Assembly (NCBI RefSeq): GCF_017654505.1
Contig: NC_054542.1
Coordinates: forward strand, 558,001 to 622,000
Direction of reading: 5' to 3'
Source: Polyodon spathula
Taxonomy: Eukaryota > Chordata > Actinopteri > Acipenseriformes > Polyodontidae
DNA length: 64,000 nucleotides
Positions 60,665 to 64,000 of the stretch are shown in pieces; positions within the stretch are counted from its first letter, which is position 1, and the number at the start of each line of letters is the position of its first letter. Below the pieces are notes generated by a model. The model saw only the letters and a list, made by a program, of their open reading frames with translations. It was not told where the DNA came from and ran no database searches. A program made the translations under genes and the position numbers.

Positions 60665-61930
60665 GTAAATAATATATTTAATTTCTAGAAAGCTTTTCCA
60701 AACTCAAAGCACTTAACATAGCCGAGGCAGGAGAAGACATAAGACAAAAGGGCCAGATAAAATACAGTGATAAAAAAGTACATTCAAAATAAGGAACAGC
60801 ATTAACACAGATCTTTGAAGGCCACTTTAAAAAGATGTTTTGAGACAGGTTTTAAAAATCTCAGCAGTCTCTTATAAAGCTGGGCAGTGCATTCCAGAGA
60901 TTGCATTGCAGAAAGCTCTGTCTCCCATGGACCGAAGCTTAGTTTTAGGTGGTCGAAGATAACCAGAGTTGGAAGTATGAACAGGAGAGTAGATATGAAG
61001 CAAGTCACGCTGATATCCTGGTGCAGTGCCATGGAGTGACTTGCACGTGAGGAGCATGACCTTAAAGTCCACCCTGTATCATATTGGGAGCCAATGTAAT
61101 TTAAAAAGCACAGGTGTAATATGTTCCTGAGATACAGTATGGGTTAAAACACAAGCAGCAGAATTCTGTATGTATTGCAACCTGTTTAAAATTCTCATGC
61201 AGACTCCAGGTAGAAGCGCATTACAATAATCAAGCCTAGTAGTAGAAAACTGTTGCATCCAAATTTTTATATCACACAAACAGCTGATTAATACAGAAGT
61301 AGAAGTGCTTGTGTCAGGTTTCATGCACGCATACAGTGCCTATAGTAAGTATTCACCTTGGATGTTTTCAGTTTGTTGTGTTACAACCTGAAATCTTGAT
61401 GCATTTAAATGGGATTGTTTTCCTTTGATTTACACAACCTACTCAACACTTTGAAGAGGCAAGATAATTCTTTTGTGAAACAACAGTTAATGAAAAATAA
61501 AAAAACAGCGTAGCGCTTTAGTATATCTACATGCTGAGGAAGATCAAAACAATCAAAAACAGCCAACATGTAAGTTGCAAGATTACAATCAGGGGAATCA
61601 ACATGTACATTGAAGTCACCAAGTAAAAGAAAAGCAGGGGACAGAGAATTTAGCATAGTAAGTAGTTCACACAATTCAGTTAAGAGCACAGGGTTGGGTT
61701 TAGGTGAGTGGTAAATAAGAATAGCCAGCACAGGTTGAGAAGTTACAATTTTAAAAACCAGACAGTCAAATGAAGTGACATTTTGTACAGGGACCATTTC
61801 TACATGAAGGTCACTGCGATGGATAACTGCTAAGCCACCACCTCGGCTAGAGGCACGAGATTTCTCATAGACATGGCCAGGTTCCTTCAGTACACAACCA
61901 CTGCATTGCCATTATAGACCTTTTCTGTAT
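60665..61930 (-). mobile_element. L2-type LINE fragments, internally deleted
   Basis: On the minus strand, 61930-61530 encodes part of an AP-like endonuclease (FLLLGDFNVHVDSPDCNLAT, later DLPQHVD). After an inserted segment, 61324-60802 encodes the C-terminal end of a reverse transcriptase in several frames (RLDYCNALLPG, LQYIQNSAACVLT, ITPVLFKLHWLPI, then CKSLHGTAPGYQRDLLH). The 3' end near 60665 has the LINE-like tail CTTTGAGTTTGGAAAAGC followed by AT-rich sequence. The central reverse transcriptase catalytic region is absent, and stops and frameshifts are present, so the copy is dead. Confidence 0.8.
61334..61505 (+). mobile_element. Tc1-like terminal fragment nested in the LINE
   Basis: It starts after TA with CAGTGCCTATAGTAAGTATT and includes GTTGTGTTACAACCTG and TTGATGCATTTAAATGGG, features of a fish Tc1-like terminal repeat different from the element at 1122-2756. 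Only one end is present, so it is a solo or truncated copy lying between the two LINE parts. Confidence 0.65.
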
Positions 61931-62625
61931 TGCCACTGAAGATCACTTGTTCCGAGCAAGAACGTTATAACTTAGTTTTGAGATTCAAGCATTTCAAACC
62001 TTTAATAGTCATGTGGCATACTCATTACCAATCAAATATCCGGTCTTCAGTCTTAAGATGTATGAGATAATAAAAGTAAGTTGTGAATCTGCTGAAAATT
62101 GTTGCACAGGGGGAAACCCATTTTAACACACATCTCCCAGCTGATGCCTCCCTTGATTTCCATTCAATTCACATTTAATGGCTTTCCACATTTCCTTTTT
62201 ATCATCATTTTTTCTATCTTGATTTGTACACAATGTTTATTCATTAATTGAAAAATAAATTAAGATTTAGAAAGACAACAAATATTTACTTTTCTTAAAT
62301 ATTTTTAACAGTTAAAATATTAAAACAAATGTGTGCCCTAATCTCTGTTCTAAACACTAGCACTTGTTAAGCAGAGTTCCAGGAGGTTCTATTTGTTTAA
62401 GAAATAATTAAAATCCCTTAACCGTTAAAACAACACAGTCAATTGTCTATTGTCTGTAGCACAATTATATTAATACGGTTGCTGGCTTTTATAATCTAGC
62501 AGCTTGAACATTGTCCAGTTTTTAAAAGGAATTTTGAATGTTTATAACAAATGATTCATATAGTTGTTGAGTAGTTAAAATGACAGGGAGTTATGGCAAG
62601 CTGTTTTAACATTTAATCCTCAATT

Positions 62626-62935
62626 GCTGATATCAGCACTGTATTGAATTGTTGATATCGGAAATACAATTGTGGATATCAAAAATGGAACTGTTGATAT
62701 CAAAATTAGAATTGCTGATATTTTGATATGAACAATTGTACTTCCAATAGCAGCAATTCTGTTTTTGATATCAAGAATGGCATTTTTGGTATCAAGAATG
62801 GTGTTTTTGCTATCAACAATTCTGTTTTTGAGATCAACAATTCTATTTCCAACAATTCTTTTTGATATCAAAAATACATGCTAATGAACATCTGGATTCA
62901 ATTTTGGACTTCAAAAATGCATACTAATAAGACAG
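62626..62935. repeat. 21-bp-periodic GATATC array, part 1
   Basis: GATATC starts at 62629, 62654, 62675, 62696, 62767 and 62864. One-base variants fall on the same 21-base rhythm (62717, 62788, 62809, 62830). The A-rich side follows the site in the left half and the T-rich side precedes it in the right half, so the array is roughly an inverted repeat. No coding role is likely. Confidence 0.85.
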
Positions 62936-63417
62936 AGACTTCTGGTTGGCACATTTGTAAGTGCATTATTCTTGGTATGCCAAGAATGCCATGGCCGATA
63001 ATGTTGACAATGTTTCTGCTGTATTAAGGTGTGTTTTTTCATCTATGGAATGGGCCAGAACAGATATGTCTAACAATAACGGAGCATCAGAGTTAGTGAC
63101 TTTAACACACCGTTCTTTTCAAAGATGAAGAAAAAGAGATTTAACAATGTATTGTATGAACATAACACATTGTATAACCTATATATTAAAAAAAAAAACT
63201 TTCTGCATTCAGAATGCTTTAGCTGAACATTACTGCTTCTATCTAAATTATTTCAAACTATATAAGCCTTGCGAGTTCCAATCCTGCCTGGAAGTGCATT
63301 TTCTATGATTTGCTCGTAAAACATTGTCCATGTCACAAGAATTCTCAGACATTTTGCCAAACACAAAACAGACATACAGACCGGGTGTAATTCATTGCCT
63401 AATTCTTATGCATTTCT

Positions 63418-63573
63418 GATATCAACAATTCAAACAGGATGCTCATAAGTATGCATTTTTGATATCAAGAATTCAAACCAGATGCTCATTAGTATGCATT
63501 TTTTATATCAAGAATAGCATTTTTGATATCAAGAATGGCTTTATTGATATCAAGAATTGATATCATTCAGTAC
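63418..63573. repeat. 21/43-bp-periodic GATATC array, part 2, abutting the gap
   Basis: GATATC or TATATC starts at 63418, 63461, 63504, 63525, 63546 and 63559, spaced 43, 43, 21, 21 and 13. The 43-base unit includes ATGCTCAT, then AGTATGCATTTTT. Its inverse appears at about 62864-62932, so the two parts belong to one composite repeat. Confidence 0.85.
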
Positions 63574-64000
63574 NNNNNNNNNNNNNNNNNNNNNNNNNNN
63601 NNNNNNNNNNNNNNNNNNNNNNNNNNNNNNNNNNNNNNNNNNNNNNNNNNNNNNNNNNNNNNNNNNNNNNNNNNNNNNNNNNNNNNNNNNNNNNNNNNNN
63701 NNNNNNNNNNNNNNNNNNNNNNNNNNNNNNNNNNNNNNNNNNNNNNNNNNNNNNNNNNNNNNNNNNNNNNNNNNNNNNNNNNNNNNNNNNNNNNNNNNNN
63801 NNNNNNNNNNNNNNNNNNNNNNNNNNNNNNNNNNNNNNNNNNNNNNNNNNNNNNNNNNNNNNNNNNNNNNNNNNNNNNNNNNNNNNNNNNNNNNNNNNNN
63901 NNNNNNNNNNNNNNNNNNNNNNNNNNNNNNNNNNNNNNNNNNNNNNNNNNNNNNNNNNNNNNNNNNNNNNNNNNNNNNNNNNNNNNNNNNNNNNNNNNNN
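63574..64000. other. Assembly gap (N)
   Basis: All bases are N. The gap begins directly at the edge of the GATATC array. Confidence 1.

Noticed and set aside
1..63573. tRNA, rRNA or other structured RNA genes.
   Set aside because: No A-box/B-box pair with a cloverleaf and no rRNA-like segment was noticed by eye; a covariance-model scan was not possible.

Overview
The window reads as nuclear DNA of a bony vertebrate, most likely a ray-finned fish. It is AT-rich, with GT-AG introns and widely spaced short exons. It carries Tc1/mariner, hAT-like, pogo/Tigger-like and L2-type LINE copies of the kind common in fish and amphibian genomes. Species cannot be fixed from sequence alone; a non-teleost fish such as a sturgeon or paddlefish would fit, but that is a guess. 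Bases 63574-64000 are an assembly gap.

Six protein-coding genes could be assembled exon by exon, with reading phase closing at the junctions. (1) The last four coding exons of VPS36 (+, 194-3621), an ESCRT-II subunit, with an inactivated Tc1 element in one intron. (2) Complete THSD1 (+, 6587-11329), an endothelial membrane protein with one thrombospondin type-1 domain; a one-base frame problem removes its conserved C-terminal tail. (3) A complete secreted fibrinogen-domain gene close to FGL1 (-, 20972-13667), tail to tail with THSD1. (4) A TPTE/VSP voltage-sensing phosphoinositide phosphatase (+, 25472-35086) with 18 coding exons and an 8-base shortfall in exon 13 that breaks the normal frame. 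(5) Complete SLC25A15/ORNT1, the mitochondrial ornithine carrier (-, 44782-38008). (6) Complete MRPS31, a mitochondrial small-ribosomal-subunit protein (+, 47506-58209), head to head with SLC25A15.

Both VPS36-THSD1 and SLC25A15-MRPS31 are neighbours on human chromosome 13q14, where TPTE-family pseudogenes also lie, so the block looks like conserved vertebrate synteny. The genes do not form one pathway. SLC25A15 and MRPS31 share a mitochondrial destination and an intergenic region that probably holds both promoters.

The rest is introns, UTRs and repeats: several terminal-inverted-repeat elements, two foldback palindromes, a 24-bp minisatellite in the FGL1-like gene, a duplicated intronic block in MRPS31, a 50-base poly(C) tract, G-rich tracts, and a 21-bp-periodic GATATC array running into the gap. 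No tRNA, rRNA, CRISPR or prokaryotic-type system was seen. The least explained items are an unidentified 146-codon minus-strand frame at 22.6-23.0 kb lying between two diverged direct repeats, and the GATATC array.
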